A DNA stretch of 64,000 bases from Robiginitomaculum sp. (GTDB lineage Bacteria; Pseudomonadota; Alphaproteobacteria; Caulobacterales; Maricaulaceae). Position 1 is the first letter of the stretch; every line of letters starts with the position of its first letter. The notes under the pieces are model-generated. The model was given only the letters and a program-made list of their open reading frames with translations, did no database searches and was not told the origin of the DNA. The DNA lies in NCBI GenBank assembly GCA_021776525.1, contig JAJFFT010000004.1, forward strand, positions 656,499 through 720,498, given 5' to 3'. Positions 1 to 8,493 of the stretch are shown here, piece by piece. The translations under genes were made by a program, and so were the position numbers.

Positions 1-1
1 T

Positions 2-421
2 GCCATTGCGGTGATGAACATTATTTCGGGCCTGGTCATGCTGGTCAAAAACAAAGGCCGCGATATTGCCATTTTGCGCACAATGGGGGCCAGCCGCGGT
101 TCGGCCATGCGTATCTTCATTATGGCCGGCGCAGCAATTGGCGGGTTTGGCACGCTGGCCGGACTGGTTGTTGGTATTTTGTTTGCCATTTATATTGACC
201 CTATTCAGGACGTTATTCAGTGGGTGTTTGCGATCTTTAATCCGGGCGAACGCCTGTTTGACGCCGAGGTTTACGAGCTGGCGCGCCTGCCGGCCAAGGT
301 CGAATGGGGCGAAGTTGCGGTGATTGCCGCCTTTGGTTTTCTGATGTCCATTCTGGTGACCTTGCCACCATCATGGCGGGCTTCGCGTCTCGACCCCGTA
401 GAGGCGCTGCGTTATGAATAA
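2..421 (+). CDS. lolC: LolC/LolE-family lipoprotein-releasing ABC transporter permease, 3' part
   Basis: The 5' end lies outside the window; 139 codons remain, open from base 2. The product is the C-terminal part of an FtsX-like permease. It would extract lipoproteins from the inner membrane and pass them to LolA together with the LolD ATPase. Visible are the conserved stretch with the motif AILRTMGAS, which follows the periplasmic domain, two or three hydrophobic membrane segments (roughly residues 40-65 and 100-122 of this fragment) and the typical ending SRLDPVEALRYE. The stop overlaps the start of lolD by 8 bases, so the two are co-translated. Whether it is LolC, LolE or a fused LolCE protein cannot be decided from this fragment; alphaproteobacteria usually have one such permease. 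Confidence 0.9.
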   Translation, partial: AIAVMNIISGLVMLVKNKGRDIAILRTMGASRGSAMRIFIMAGAAIGGFGTLAGLVVGILFAIYIDPIQDVIQWVFAIFNPGERLFDAEVYELARLPAKVEWGEVAVIAAFGFLMSILVTLPPSWRASRLDPVEALRYE

Positions 422-1130
422 TCATTGGGGCAATGCGCAGGACGAGCCGATTTTACAGCTCCAGAACATTAGCCGGCGTTACCCGTCGGGCGATGGTTAT
501 CTGGAGGTTCTCAGCGGCGTTGATCTGGATATTCACGCAGGTGAGTTTGTTGGACTGATCGGACCGTCTGGCTCCGGTAAATCCACATTGTTGCACGCCG
601 CCGGACTTCTTGAGAAACCCGATGATGGCGAGGTCTGGATTGAGGGGCAGGAATGCCTGTCCTTGCGCGATCACGAGCGTACAGCCGTGCGTCGTAACGG
701 CATTGGTTTTGTGTACCAGTTCCACCACCTGCTGCCCGAATTTTCAGCGCTTGATAATGTTGCCATGCCGCTGCGCATTGCCGGTGAAGGCTTGCGTAAA
801 TCGCGCGCCGAGGCCGAACGTCTGCTCGATATCATGGGGCTATCTGACCGGCTAAAACACCAACCTTCACAATTGTCAGGCGGCGAACAACAACGGGTGG
901 CTATTGCCCGGGCGCTGGTCAACCGGCCTCGGATATTGCTGGCTGATGAGCCAACCGGCAATCTGGACCCCAATACCTCAGCAGCGGTTTTTCAAAGCCT
1001 GTTTGATCTGGTGCGGATCGAACGCGTCGCGGCTCTGGTGGCAACCCACAATCATGACCTGCAATCTTATATGGACCGGGTCCTGGTTATGCAGGATGGC
1101 AAGACGGTGCGCATAGAGACCACCGACTAG
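414..1130 (+). CDS. lolD: Lipoprotein-releasing system ATP-binding protein LolD
   Basis: This is the cytoplasmic ATPase that powers lipoprotein release by the LolC/E permease. The 238 residues are a full-length single ABC domain. Walker A (GPSGSGKST) is at residues 50-58, followed by the ABC signature LSGGEQQRVAIARAL, Walker B ILLADEP with TGNLD, and the switch histidine in ATHNHDL. The LolD/MacB subgroup features VYQFHHLLPEF and TALDN-like LDNVAMPL are also present. The start ATG lies inside the last codons of the permease gene, showing translational coupling. Confidence 0.95.
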   Translation: MNNHWGNAQDEPILQLQNISRRYPSGDGYLEVLSGVDLDIHAGEFVGLIGPSGSGKSTLLHAAGLLEKPDDGEVWIEGQECLSLRDHERTAVRRNGIGFVYQFHHLLPEFSALDNVAMPLRIAGEGLRKSRAEAERLLDIMGLSDRLKHQPSQLSGGEQQRVAIARALVNRPRILLADEPTGNLDPNTSAAVFQSLFDLVRIERVAALVATHNHDLQSYMDRVLVMQDGKTVRIETTD

Positions 1131-1191
1131 CCCGCAGGAACCCTGCCAACGGCTTGAAAACGAAAGAAAAAACACAAAGGTAAAAAAGTGC

Positions 1192-1231
1192 TTGACGATG
1201 AGAACAAAACGTGAAAGAACATTTCATGAAC
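1192..1231 (+). promoter_or_regulatory. SOS promoter with LexA box upstream of the SidA-like peptide
   Basis: A TTGACG hexamer at 1192-1197 is followed, 19 bases later, by GAACATTTCATGAAC at 1217-1231. This is GAAC-N7-GAAC, the complement of GTTC-N7-GTTC, which is the established alphaproteobacterial LexA operator. The first half-site coincides with where the -10 element should be (17-base spacing gives AAGAAC at 1215-1220), so LexA would block the promoter. The same TTGACG/box arrangement occurs at the lexA gene in this window. The box is 20 bases upstream of the micropeptide start. Confidence 0.72.
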
Positions 1232-1251
1232 ATTATACATGGAGATTAAAA

Positions 1252-1344
1252 ATGCGTGATATTCTCAGAGAAGCAGCTGCCCTTTCTGTTCTTGCCGGCA
1301 TGACATTGCTGGTTGGTGCATGGTCTATGGTTCTCGGCGGCTAA
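1252..1344 (+). CDS. sidA: SidA-like 30-residue membrane peptide, putative SOS-induced division inhibitor
   Basis: This is a 30-residue ORF beginning MRDILREAAAL, followed by one hydrophobic segment (about residues 8-28) and ending MVLGG. A GGAG ribosome site at 1241-1244 sits 7 bases before the ATG. It lies between lolD and dnaE behind a LexA box. In Caulobacter crescentus, SidA is a 29-residue single-pass inner-membrane peptide, LexA-controlled, that halts division through late divisome proteins such as FtsW. Size, topology, SOS operator and, as far as I recall, the location near dnaE all match. The assignment to SidA is by these features and not by an alignment. Alternatively it could be an unrelated SOS-controlled leader peptide for dnaE. 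Confidence 0.68.
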   Translation: MRDILREAAALSVLAGMTLLVGAWSMVLGG

Positions 1345-1393
1345 GGAACGCGTTAAGCTGTGTAAGGAATCGCCAATGGGCTAGGGGCCTAAC

Positions 1394-4300
1394 ATGACCG
1401 ACACCGCTGTTTTGCCTTTTGTGCATTTGCGCTGCCGGTCGGCCTATTCCCTGCTTGAAGGGGCCGTCGAGATTAAAGGCTTGCGCGACCTTGCGGTGCG
1501 CCATGACATGCCGGCACTGGCGCTTACCGATATCAATAATCTTTTTGGGGCGCTGGAATTTTCTGAAATCCTTGCCGAAGCCGGTGTGCAACCACTTATT
1601 GGTTTGACGCTGGCACTTGGTCAAGCCAGCACTGGCGGCACGACGACCAACGACATACGTGGCACCATCGCCCTTCTTGCGAGCAGCGAAGAAGGCTATC
1701 GCAATTTGATGGCGCTCAGCTCCATGGCTTTTTTAGAGGTTGAGCCAACTGATCTGCCGCATGTCATGTGGGAAGATGTGCAGGGAAAATCTGCAGGTGT
1801 GATCGCCCTGACGGGCGGCTTTGACGGTATTGCCAATCAACTATTGCATAACGGGCAACAGGCCAAAGCCGAAGAATATCTCGATACATTGCAGGCTACT
1901 TTTGGTGATAATTTGTTCATTGAAATTCAGCGTCATGACCGACCCGAAGAGGCCATGAGCGAGCCGTTTCTTATGGATTGGGCAGACCGTCATGGCATTG
2001 CCATGGTAGCCACGAACGAGCCATATTTTGCAGAGCGTTCGATGCATGCAGCCCATGATGCCCTATTGTGTATTTCTCAAAGCACATATTTGTCCGTGCC
2101 AGATAGGCGCCGCCTTACTGCTGAACATTATTTTAAGTCCGGTGCTGAAATGGCCGAGCTGTTCAAAGACCTGCCCGAATTGATATCCAACACGGCACTG
2201 GTCGCTATGCGCTGTCATTTCAGGCCGCATACACACGCACCGATTTTACCAAACTTTACCAGTGGCCAGGGCGTTGATGAGGCCGAGGAATTGGCACATC
2301 AGGCTCGCGAGGGGCTTAGGCAACGTTTACAGCAGATCGACCTAGCTGAACCGGAAGATGTATATTGGAAACGTCTTGAGCACGAACTCTCCATTATCAA
2401 TGAGATGGGTTTCCCAGGTTATTTTCTGATCGTTGCCGATTTCATCAAATGGGCCAATGGGCAGGGCATCCCTGTTGGGCCGGGGCGGGGGTCCGGCGCA
2501 GGCTCGGTAGTCGCCTGGTCCTTGACAATTACAGGCCTGGACCCGTTGCGGTTTGGTTTATTGTTCGAACGGTTTTTGAACCCAGAACGTGTTTCGATGC
2601 CTGACTTTGATATTGATTTTTGTCAGGAACGGCGCGGAGAGGTGATTGAATACGTGCGCCAGAAATATGGCGAGGACCGCGTGGCGCAGATCATCACCTT
2701 TGGTACGCTACAAGCGCGCGTGGTCTTGCGTGATGTTGGTCGGGTGATGCAATTGCCTTTGGGGCTGGTGGACCGGTTGGCCAAAATGGTGCCCAGTAAC
2801 CCGGCTAATCCTGTGACGTTGAAAGAGGCCATCGCCTCTGAACCGGGTCTGAAGCAGGCCCGCGATGACGATCAGGACGTGGCACAATTGCTGGATACGG
2901 CGCTTTCGCTCGAGGGTCTGTACCGCAATACATCCACGCACGCGGCTGGCGTTGTGATTGGCGACCGCCCACTAGTGGAATTATCGCCGCTTTATCGTGA
3001 TCCGCGCTCTGATGTCCCGGCAACCCAGTTCAATATGAAATGGGCCGAGAAGGGCGGGCTTGTGAAGTTTGACTTTCTGGGCCTGAAAACTCTGACCGTC
3101 ATAGACCGGGCCGTAGCCTTTTTGGCAGGCCGCGGCGTAAGCGTTGATATTGATGCTATTGCGCTGGATGACGCAGAAACCTTTGCCATGCTGTCACGGG
3201 CTGAAACCGTGGGTATTTTCCAATTGGAAAGTGCCGGCATGCGCGACGTGTTGCGTAAGGCCAAGCCCGATTGTTTCGAAGATATTATCGCTATTGTGGC
3301 GCTCTATCGCCCAGGCCCAATGGAGAATATTCCCAAATACACGGCCTGTAAGCACGGTCTGGAATCACCGCTTTTTTTGCATGAAAAAATCACACACATC
3401 ACCGCAGAGACTTATGGGGTGATCATCTATCAGGAACAGGTAATGCAAATTGCCCAGGTTCTTGCCGGGTTTTCACTGGGTGATGCCGATCTTTTGCGAC
3501 GCGCCATGGGTAAGAAGATCGTCTCTGAAATGCAGGCCCAACGATCACGCTTCGTGGCCGGCGCCGTCAAAAATGATGTTGAAGAAGACAAAGCGGAATA
3601 CATTTTTGATCTGGTGGACAAATTTGCCGGTTATGGTTTCAACAAATCCCACTCTGCCGCTTACGCGCTGGTCTCTTATCAAACCGCTTGGCTGAAGACG
3701 CATTACCCGGTCGAACTACTTGCCGCGTTGATGAGCCTCGATATCACCAATACAGATAAACTGGCCGGGTTTGTCTTGGACGCACGTCGCCAAGGCGTTG
3801 AAGTTTGCGGACCGGACATCAACCTCAGCGATGCCGATTTTACCGTTAAAGACGGCAAAATTCTTTATGCGCTGGGTGCAGTACGCAATGTTGGCACCAG
3901 TGCTATGGAATATGTGGTTCAGGAGCGCGAGAAGAACGGGCCGTTTACGAACCTTTTTGATTTTGCCAAACGGGTTGATCCTCGTGCCGTTAATAAACGG
4001 GCTTTGGAAAATCTGGCGCGGGCCGGGGCCTTTGATGCATTAGAGCCAAACCGCAACAGGGCCTTTTCTGCGGCGGCCCACCTTCTGGCCCATGCCGCAT
4101 TGGCGGCCAAAGAACGCGATTCTGCCCAAGTTGGCCTGTTTGGCGATGACGCCCCCGACATTGATCGTGCCAGCCTGCCTGAGCAGGAAGCCTGGGATGT
4201 GGATAAGCGTCTGGCAGAGGAGTTGGCCTCCATCGGGTTTTATTTTTCAGGCCACCCGATGGACGTTTTTGCACAAAATGTAAAATCCATGGGCGCGACA

Positions 4301-4846
4301 CCGATCGTTGACCTTGCGGCCGGCATTGCCCGTGGCGGTGCTTCTTTTCGGCTGGGTGCCATCGTACGCGTTAAGCGCGAGCGGACCAACCAGCGCGGTG
4401 GCCGTTATGCGTTTATTACATTCTCTGATGCCAGTGGCGAATGTGAGGTTATGGCTCCGCCGGAAATTCTGGATAATGCGGCACAATGCCTTGTTCCAGG
4501 CACACCGGTTCTGGCCGCTATTCGTGTTGAGAAGGGCGGCGGTGATTCACGTATTCGTCTGGTAAAAATCGAGCCGCTACTGGCCGTGGTGGCGGATAGG
4601 ACAGGGGATTTGCGCGTCCTTTTGAATGCCAGTGATCAGGCCGCAGCGGTGAAAGCCTGTCTTGAGGCGCTCAGAAACCGTCAGGATGTTCCCTTACGCC
4701 GGCTCAATCTGGTATTTGCGACTGAAAATGGTTGCGAAGTCGAGGTTCAGGCCGAAGGTTTGTGGCCCGCGGATGTGGCGGCGCGCCGTGCTTTAAAATC
4801 ACTGGCCGGAGTGCGCGACGCCCAAGAGGTTCTTCGCCCTGCCTGA
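1394..4846 (+). CDS. dnaE: DNA polymerase III subunit alpha
   Basis: This is the replicative polymerase catalytic subunit, 1150 residues and the normal DnaE1 length. It starts with an N-terminal PHP domain (about residues 8-210, beginning FVHLRCRSAYSLLEGA). The palm carries the catalytic aspartates in PDFDIDF at about residues 403-409, followed by the fingers region with TSTHAAGVVI and the thumb/helical part. A tandem helix-hairpin-helix region (NKRALENLARAGAFDAL) and a C-terminal OB fold (about 980-1040, RLGAIVRV) complete the DnaE1 layout. A strong ribosome site is not visible before the ATG. The SOS micropeptide ends 49 bases upstream, so read-through from the LexA-controlled promoter is possible. 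Confidence 0.97.
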   Translation: MTDTAVLPFVHLRCRSAYSLLEGAVEIKGLRDLAVRHDMPALALTDINNLFGALEFSEILAEAGVQPLIGLTLALGQASTGGTTTNDIRGTIALLASSEEGYRNLMALSSMAFLEVEPTDLPHVMWEDVQGKSAGVIALTGGFDGIANQLLHNGQQAKAEEYLDTLQATFGDNLFIEIQRHDRPEEAMSEPFLMDWADRHGIAMVATNEPYFAERSMHAAHDALLCISQSTYLSVPDRRRLTAEHYFKSGAEMAELFKDLPELISNTALVAMRCHFRPHTHAPILPNFTSGQGVDEAEELAHQAREGLRQRLQQIDLAEPEDVYWKRLEHELSIINEMGFPGYFLIVADFIKWANGQGIPVGPGRGSGAGSVVAWSLTITGLDPLRFGLLFERFLNPERVSMPDFDIDFCQERRGEVIEYVRQKYGEDRVAQIITFGTLQARVVLRDVGRVMQLPLGLVDRLAKMVPSNPANPVTLKEAIASEPGLKQARDDDQDVAQLLDTALSLEGLYRNTSTHAAGVVIGDRPLVELSPLYRDPRSDVPATQFNMKWAEKGGLVKFDFLGLKTLTVIDRAVAFLAGRGVSVDIDAIALDDAETFAMLSRAETVGIFQLESAGMRDVLRKAKPDCFEDIIAIVALYRPGPMENIPKYTACKHGLESPLFLHEKITHITAETYGVIIYQEQVMQIAQVLAGFSLGDADLLRRAMGKKIVSEMQAQRSRFVAGAVKNDVEEDKAEYIFDLVDKFAGYGFNKSHSAAYALVSYQTAWLKTHYPVELLAALMSLDITNTDKLAGFVLDARRQGVEVCGPDINLSDADFTVKDGKILYALGAVRNVGTSAMEYVVQEREKNGPFTNLFDFAKRVDPRAVNKRALENLARAGAFDALEPNRNRAFSAAAHLLAHAALAAKERDSAQVGLFGDDAPDIDRASLPEQEAWDVDKRLAEELASIGFYFSGHPMDVFAQNVKSMGATPIVDLAAGIARGGASFRLGAIVRVKRERTNQRGGRYAFITFSDASGECEVMAPPEILDNAAQCLVPGTPVLAAIRVEKGGGDSRIRLVKIEPLLAVVADRTGDLRVLLNASDQAAAVKACLEALRNRQDVPLRRLNLVFATENGCEVEVQAEGLWPADVAARRALKSLAGVRDAQEVLRPA

Positions 4847-4896
4847 TGATCGTGCTTTTTACGCTGCAACATGTGAGTTTCCTTGTCTGTAACGGC

Positions 4897-4925
4897 TTGC
4901 CAATGCGGTGACGTCTGCCTATAAG
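4897..4925 (+). promoter_or_regulatory. Candidate rpsB promoter
   Basis: TTGCCA (4897-4902) and TATAAG (4920-4925) are separated by exactly 17 bases within the 190-base gap between dnaE and rpsB. A transcript from here would have a leader of roughly 105 bases containing a small hairpin, CCGCA-TT-TGCGG, at 4986-4997. Ribosomal protein S2 often regulates its own mRNA, but no known leader motif was recognised. The rest of the gap shows no gene. Confidence 0.45.
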
Positions 4926-5036
4926 GCGCGCACCACGCACACAGGGGCGGGGAGCGCGGACGCATTCGGGCTCATCCATCCGGTGCCGCATTTGCGGACT
5001 GCCCTTGTGGAGGCGAACCGGAAAAGGAAAAAGAAT

Positions 5037-6077
5037 ATGGCTCTACCTGAGGTGAGCATGCGCCAGCTATTGGAAGCAGGCGTGCATTTTGGACACCAGA
5101 AACACCGCTGGAATCCCCGCATGGAACCCTATATTTACGGGGTCCGTTCGAACATTCACATTTTGGATCTTTCGCAAACTGTACCGCTCTTGCATCAGGC
5201 ATTGGTCAAAGTGCGCGAAGTTGCAGCCAAAGGCGGCCGGGTGCTGTTTGTTGGCACCAAGCGCCAGGCCAGTGAAGTTGTTGCAACTTCGGCCAAGCGT
5301 TGCGCGCAATATTATATCAACCACCGTTGGTTGGGCGGTACGCTCACCAATTGGACAACCATTTCGCATTCGATCAAACGTCTGCGCGAACTGGAAAACC
5401 TGCTGGCTGAAGATGCGCAAACCGGTTTGACCAAAAAAGAATTGATCAAGCTGACCCGCGAACAGGACAAGCTGGAACGCTCACTGGGCGGTATCAAGGA
5501 CATGGGTGGCGTACCCGACCTGATGTTTATCATTGATACAACCAAAGAAGTGATTGCACTGGCCGAAGCACGTAAATTACACATCCCTGTGGTTGCTGTT
5601 TTGGATACCAATTCAGATCCTGCCGATGCGGATTTCCCCATTCCGGGTAATGATGACGCCACCCGCGCCATCGCGCTGTATTGTGATTTGATCGCGGACG
5701 CAGTTCTGGATGGCATGGCTGATGCCCAAGCTGGTCTGGGTGTTGATCTTGGTGCGGCTGAAGAGCCTGTCGAGCTGGCTGTGAAAGAAGATGCCCCTAA
5801 AAAGGCTAAGGCAAAAGCCAAAGCGGAACCTAAAGCCAAAGCTGAGCCTAAAGCCAAGGAAGAGCCTAAAGCCAAGGAAGAGCCAACGGCAAAAGCTGAG
5901 CCTAAGGCCAAAGCCGAGCCTAAGGCCAAAGCTGAGCCTAAAGCGAAAGCTGAGCCTAAGGCCAAAGCTGAGCCTAAAGCCAAGGCCGAACCTAAGGCCA
6001 AAGCCGAGCCTAAGGCCAAAGCTGAGCCTAAAGCCAAGGCTGAGCCAAAGGCCAAAGCCGCCAAGAGCGACGACTAA
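5037..6077 (+). CDS. rpsB: 30S ribosomal protein S2 with a long lysine-rich C-terminal repeat tail
   Basis: The first ~245 residues are a normal S2: [14 protein letters not shown] at the start, [10 protein letters not shown], and the DLMFIIDT strand followed by PVVAVLDTN. The start chosen is the ATG behind GGAAAAGGAAAAAG; the reading frame stays open upstream but without homology. The protein is 346 residues against about 240-260 usual. The extra ~95 residues are Ala/Lys/Glu/Pro repeats (unit AKAEPK) ending KSDD. Extended basic C-terminal tails occur in S2 of some alphaproteobacteria. The tail is likely disordered and its role is unknown. It is followed by tsf, the usual partner. Confidence 0.95.
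   Translation: MALPEVSMRQLLEAGVHFGHQKHRWNPRMEPYIYGVRSNIHILDLSQTVPLLHQALVKVREVAAKGGRVLFVGTKRQASEVVATSAKRCAQYYINHRWLGGTLTNWTTISHSIKRLRELENLLAEDAQTGLTKKELIKLTREQDKLERSLGGIKDMGGVPDLMFIIDTTKEVIALAEARKLHIPVVAVLDTNSDPADADFPIPGNDDATRAIALYCDLIADAVLDGMADAQAGLGVDLGAAEEPVELAVKEDAPKKAKAKAKAEPKAKAEPKAKEEPKAKEEPTAKAEPKAKAEPKAKAEPKAKAEPKAKAEPKAKAEPKAKAEPKAKAEPKAKAEPKAKAAKSDD
5817..6050 (+). repeat. 13 copies of an 18-bp in-frame tandem repeat in rpsB
   Basis: Thirteen consecutive 18-base units encode AKAEPK-type hexapeptides. Two units are AKEEP variants (one carrying T in place of K). Synonymous differences (gct/gcc, aaa/aag) are scattered among units, so the array is not a very recent slippage product, but its last nine units are nearly uniform. 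Copy number could vary between strains. Confidence 0.95.
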
Positions 6078-6092
6078 GCTACGTAACACACG

Positions 6093-6126
6093 CGCCAACG
6101 CATGCCCCAAGGGTGTTGCGTTGGCG
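6093..6126 (+). promoter_or_regulatory. rpsB-tsf intergenic hairpin
   Basis: CGCCAACGCA (6093-6102) and TGCGTTGGCG (6117-6126) are perfect 10-bp inverted arms with a 14-base loop, located between rpsB and tsf. It has no T-run behind it, so it fits a partial attenuator or mRNA processing/stability element and not a full terminator. An attenuating structure between rpsB and tsf is known in E. coli. The ribosome site of tsf (TTGAGGAG) follows directly. Confidence 0.6.
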
Positions 6127-6148
6127 ACAAAGATTGAGGAGTTCAGCA

Positions 6149-7075
6149 ATGGCTGAAATTACCGCAGCACTTGTACGGGAGCTTCGCGAAGCAACCGCTG
6201 CAGGCATGATGGATTGTAAAAAAGCACTGATGGAAACCGGCGGCGATATCGAAGCCGCTATTGACTGGATGCGCAAAAACGGCATGGCAAAAGCCGCCAA
6301 AAAAGCCGGGCGTGTTGCGTCTGAAGGCATTGTTGCCGTTGCCGCTGATGGCACATCAGGCGCTATGATCGAGCTAAACTCAGAAACAGATTTTGTTTCG
6401 CGCAATACTGATTTCCAGAGCTTCGCTAAAATGCTGGCTGCGCGTGCCGCCAGCACCGGTGGCAGTGTGGAAGACATCAAGGCGTCCAAAACCGATTCCG
6501 GCGAGGATGTTGATACCGCTTTGACGGCTTTGATTGCCAAAATCGGCGAGAATATGAATTTTCGCCGCGCCGTTAGCCAGTCTGTGAACCAAGGCGTGGT
6601 CGCCAGCTATGTCCATAATGCTGTGGCCCCTGATCTTGGCCGTATTGGCGTTCTTGTGGCCCTTGAATCTTCTGGCGATACAGAAAAGCTGTCAGAGCTG
6701 GGTCGGAAAATTGCCATGCACGTGGCTGCAACGTCACCTTTGGCGCTTGGCGTCGAAGACCTGGACCAGGATGTGGTTGCCAAGGAACGCGATGTGTTTT
6801 CCGAACAGGCCCGCGCTTCTGGCAAGCCTGAAAACATCATCGAGAAGATGGTCGAAGGCCGCCTGCGCAAGTTTTACGAAGAAGTTGTGCTGCTCAAACA
6901 GTCCTTTGTCATGAACCCCGATCAAACGGTGGCTCAATTGGTCGAGGCCGCTGCTGAAGAACTTGGCACACCGGTCACCCTGACCAGTTTTGCACGTATG
7001 GGTCTTGGCGAAGGCATCGAGAAAAAAGAAGAAGACTTTGCCGCCGAAGTCGCCGCGGTTGCTGGAGGCTCCTGA
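6149..7075 (+). CDS. tsf: Elongation factor Ts
   Basis: This is the nucleotide exchange factor for EF-Tu, 308 residues. The family's N-terminal UBA-like part is clear ([21 protein letters not shown]), followed by the conserved core [16 protein letters not shown] (TDFVARN motif) and the C-terminal dimerisation part. The start is the ATG preceded by TTGAGGAG with 7 bases of spacing; the frame is open twelve codons further up without support. The gene is second in the rpsB-tsf unit, with a terminator at its stop codon. Confidence 0.96.
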   Translation: MAEITAALVRELREATAAGMMDCKKALMETGGDIEAAIDWMRKNGMAKAAKKAGRVASEGIVAVAADGTSGAMIELNSETDFVSRNTDFQSFAKMLAARAASTGGSVEDIKASKTDSGEDVDTALTALIAKIGENMNFRRAVSQSVNQGVVASYVHNAVAPDLGRIGVLVALESSGDTEKLSELGRKIAMHVAATSPLALGVEDLDQDVVAKERDVFSEQARASGKPENIIEKMVEGRLRKFYEEVVLLKQSFVMNPDQTVAQLVEAAAEELGTPVTLTSFARMGLGEGIEKKEEDFAAEVAAVAGGS

Positions 7076-7083
7076 GCCTTTTT
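7066..7083 (+). terminator. Rho-independent terminator overlapping the tsf stop
   Basis: AGGCT (7066-7070) and AGCCT (7075-7079) form a short stem with loop CCTG, which contains part of the stop codon. It is followed by five T residues. It would separate rpsB-tsf from the pyrH transcription unit, which has its own promoter-like sequence just downstream. Confidence 0.55.
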
Positions 7084-7099
7084 GCTGACGAGTTTGCCT

Positions 7100-7128
7100 T
7101 AGACGGCAGAGCCGGTTCAGGCTAGTGT
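7100..7128 (+). promoter_or_regulatory. Candidate pyrH promoter of Caulobacter housekeeping type
   Basis: TAGACGG (7100-7106), a 14-base spacer and GCTAGTGT (7121-7128) resemble the Caulobacter housekeeping consensus TTGACGS-N10-14-GCTANAWC with one mismatch in the first element. It sits between the tsf terminator and pyrH. Transcription would begin near 7134, which favours the downstream GTG at 7161 as the pyrH start. Confidence 0.45.
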
Positions 7129-7160
7129 GACGAATGAATGAGTCGCGGGAGCGTGGTGTT

Positions 7161-7916
7161 GTGTCCGAAGCCAAGTCTGTAAGCAAAAACCCTAACGCGC
7201 CCACGTCTTATGCGCGGGTTCTGCTCAAGGTATCTGGCGAGGCCCTGATGGGCGACCAGACCTACGGCATCGACCAAAAGGCGGTGTTGCGTATCGCTGG
7301 TGAAGTCTCTGATGCGGTTAAGGCTGGCGTGCAGGTTTGTCTTGTTATCGGCGGCGGGAATATCTTTCGAGGTCTTTCCGCCGCAGAACAGGGCATGGAG
7401 CGTGCCACCGCAGATTACATGGGGATGCTGGCCACGGTCATGAATGCTTTGGCCATGCAAAACGCGCTGGAAAGCATCGGGGTGGCGACCCGGGTGCAAT
7501 CGGCCATTCCCATGATGTCGGTGTGCGAACCTTATATTCGGCGGCGGGCCATTCGGCATCTGGAGCGAAACCGCACAGTGATTTTTGCGGCAGGAACAGG
7601 CAATCCATTTTTTACAACCGACACCGGCGCGGCGCTTCGTGCTGCGGAGATGGGCTGCGATGCGCTTCTCAAGGGAACGCAGGTTGATGGGGTTTATGAT
7701 GCAGACCCAAAAAAACACCCTGACGCCACCCGGTATGAACATTTAAGCTATCACGACGTTCTGGCGCAGGATTTACGCGTTATGGACGCGTCCGCGGTCA
7801 GTATGATGCGGGATAACCAGATACCTGTTATTGTGTTTTCCATTCAGGAGCCAGGTCGGCTGCGCGAAGTGTTGGCTGGTACCGGGGTGTGCACAATAAT
7901 CGGTGAACCAAAATAA
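7161..7916 (+). CDS. pyrH: UMP kinase
   Basis: The enzyme phosphorylates UMP to UDP with ATP; it belongs to the amino-acid-kinase fold family and is hexameric. Landmarks are [12 protein letters not shown] near the N-terminus, [10 protein letters not shown], the central [17 protein letters not shown] and [18 protein letters not shown] place the start at the GTG behind GGGAG (7147-7151, 9-base spacing), giving 251 residues. An ATG at 7134 in the same frame has no ribosome site and would lie at the predicted transcription start. It is followed 12 bases later by frr, the usual order. Confidence 0.94.
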   Translation: MSEAKSVSKNPNAPTSYARVLLKVSGEALMGDQTYGIDQKAVLRIAGEVSDAVKAGVQVCLVIGGGNIFRGLSAAEQGMERATADYMGMLATVMNALAMQNALESIGVATRVQSAIPMMSVCEPYIRRRAIRHLERNRTVIFAAGTGNPFFTTDTGAALRAAEMGCDALLKGTQVDGVYDADPKKHPDATRYEHLSYHDVLAQDLRVMDASAVSMMRDNQIPVIVFSIQEPGRLREVLAGTGVCTIIGEPK

Positions 7917-7928
7917 CAAAAGGGCGGG

Positions 7929-8489
7929 ATGATGGCTGAATTTGATCTAGAGGATATTAAACGCCGGATGGACGGTGCTTTAACTGCCCTGAAGCATGAA
8001 TTTGGCGGCTTGCGAACTGGACGCGCCAGTGCCGGCTTGCTGGATTCTGTTCAGGTCGAGGCTTATGGCGCATTAACACCGCTCAACCAGATCGGTACGG
8101 TCAGCGTACCAGAGTCCCGGATGATTTCCGTGCAGATATGGGACAAGGGATTGGTTCAGGCCGCCGATAAGGCAATCCGCAATGCCGGACTGGGAATTAA
8201 CCCGGTTATGGACGGGCAAAACTTGCGCATTCCGATCCCGCCATTGAATGAAGAACGTCGTGCCGAGTTGGCAAAACTGGCCAGCCGTTACGCAGAACAG
8301 GCCCGTGTGGCGGTGCGCAATGTGCGCCGCGATGGCATGGATTCGCTCAAAGCATTGGAAAAAAACAACGAGATGAGCGAAGACGAGCATAAAAAAGAAG
8401 GGGCCAAAGTGCAAGCTGCAACCGATGCGGCAATCGTCAATATTGACCAGGCGCTGGCCGCCAAAGAAGAAGAAATTATGCAGGTATAA
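7929..8489 (+). CDS. frr: Ribosome recycling factor
   Basis: The factor splits post-termination ribosomes together with EF-G. The 186 residues match the family length, with the helix-rich domain I ([17 protein letters not shown]), the beta-barrel domain II ([15 protein letters not shown]) and the terminal helix ([20 protein letters not shown]). Two adjacent ATGs (7929 and 7932) follow AGGGCGGG; either could be used. It sits between pyrH and uppS in the standard cluster. Confidence 0.96.
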   Translation: MMAEFDLEDIKRRMDGALTALKHEFGGLRTGRASAGLLDSVQVEAYGALTPLNQIGTVSVPESRMISVQIWDKGLVQAADKAIRNAGLGINPVMDGQNLRIPIPPLNEERRAELAKLASRYAEQARVAVRNVRRDGMDSLKALEKNNEMSEDEHKKEGAKVQAATDAAIVNIDQALAAKEEEIMQV

Positions 8490-8493
8490 GGGC

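Noticed and set aside
5312-6064. Long minus-strand open frame (about 250 codons) antisense to rpsB
   Set aside because: It is the reverse complement of the 18-bp repeats plus S2 codons. It is low-complexity (Ala/Leu/Gly/Ser), lacks a ribosome site and is incompatible with a highly conserved gene on the other strand.
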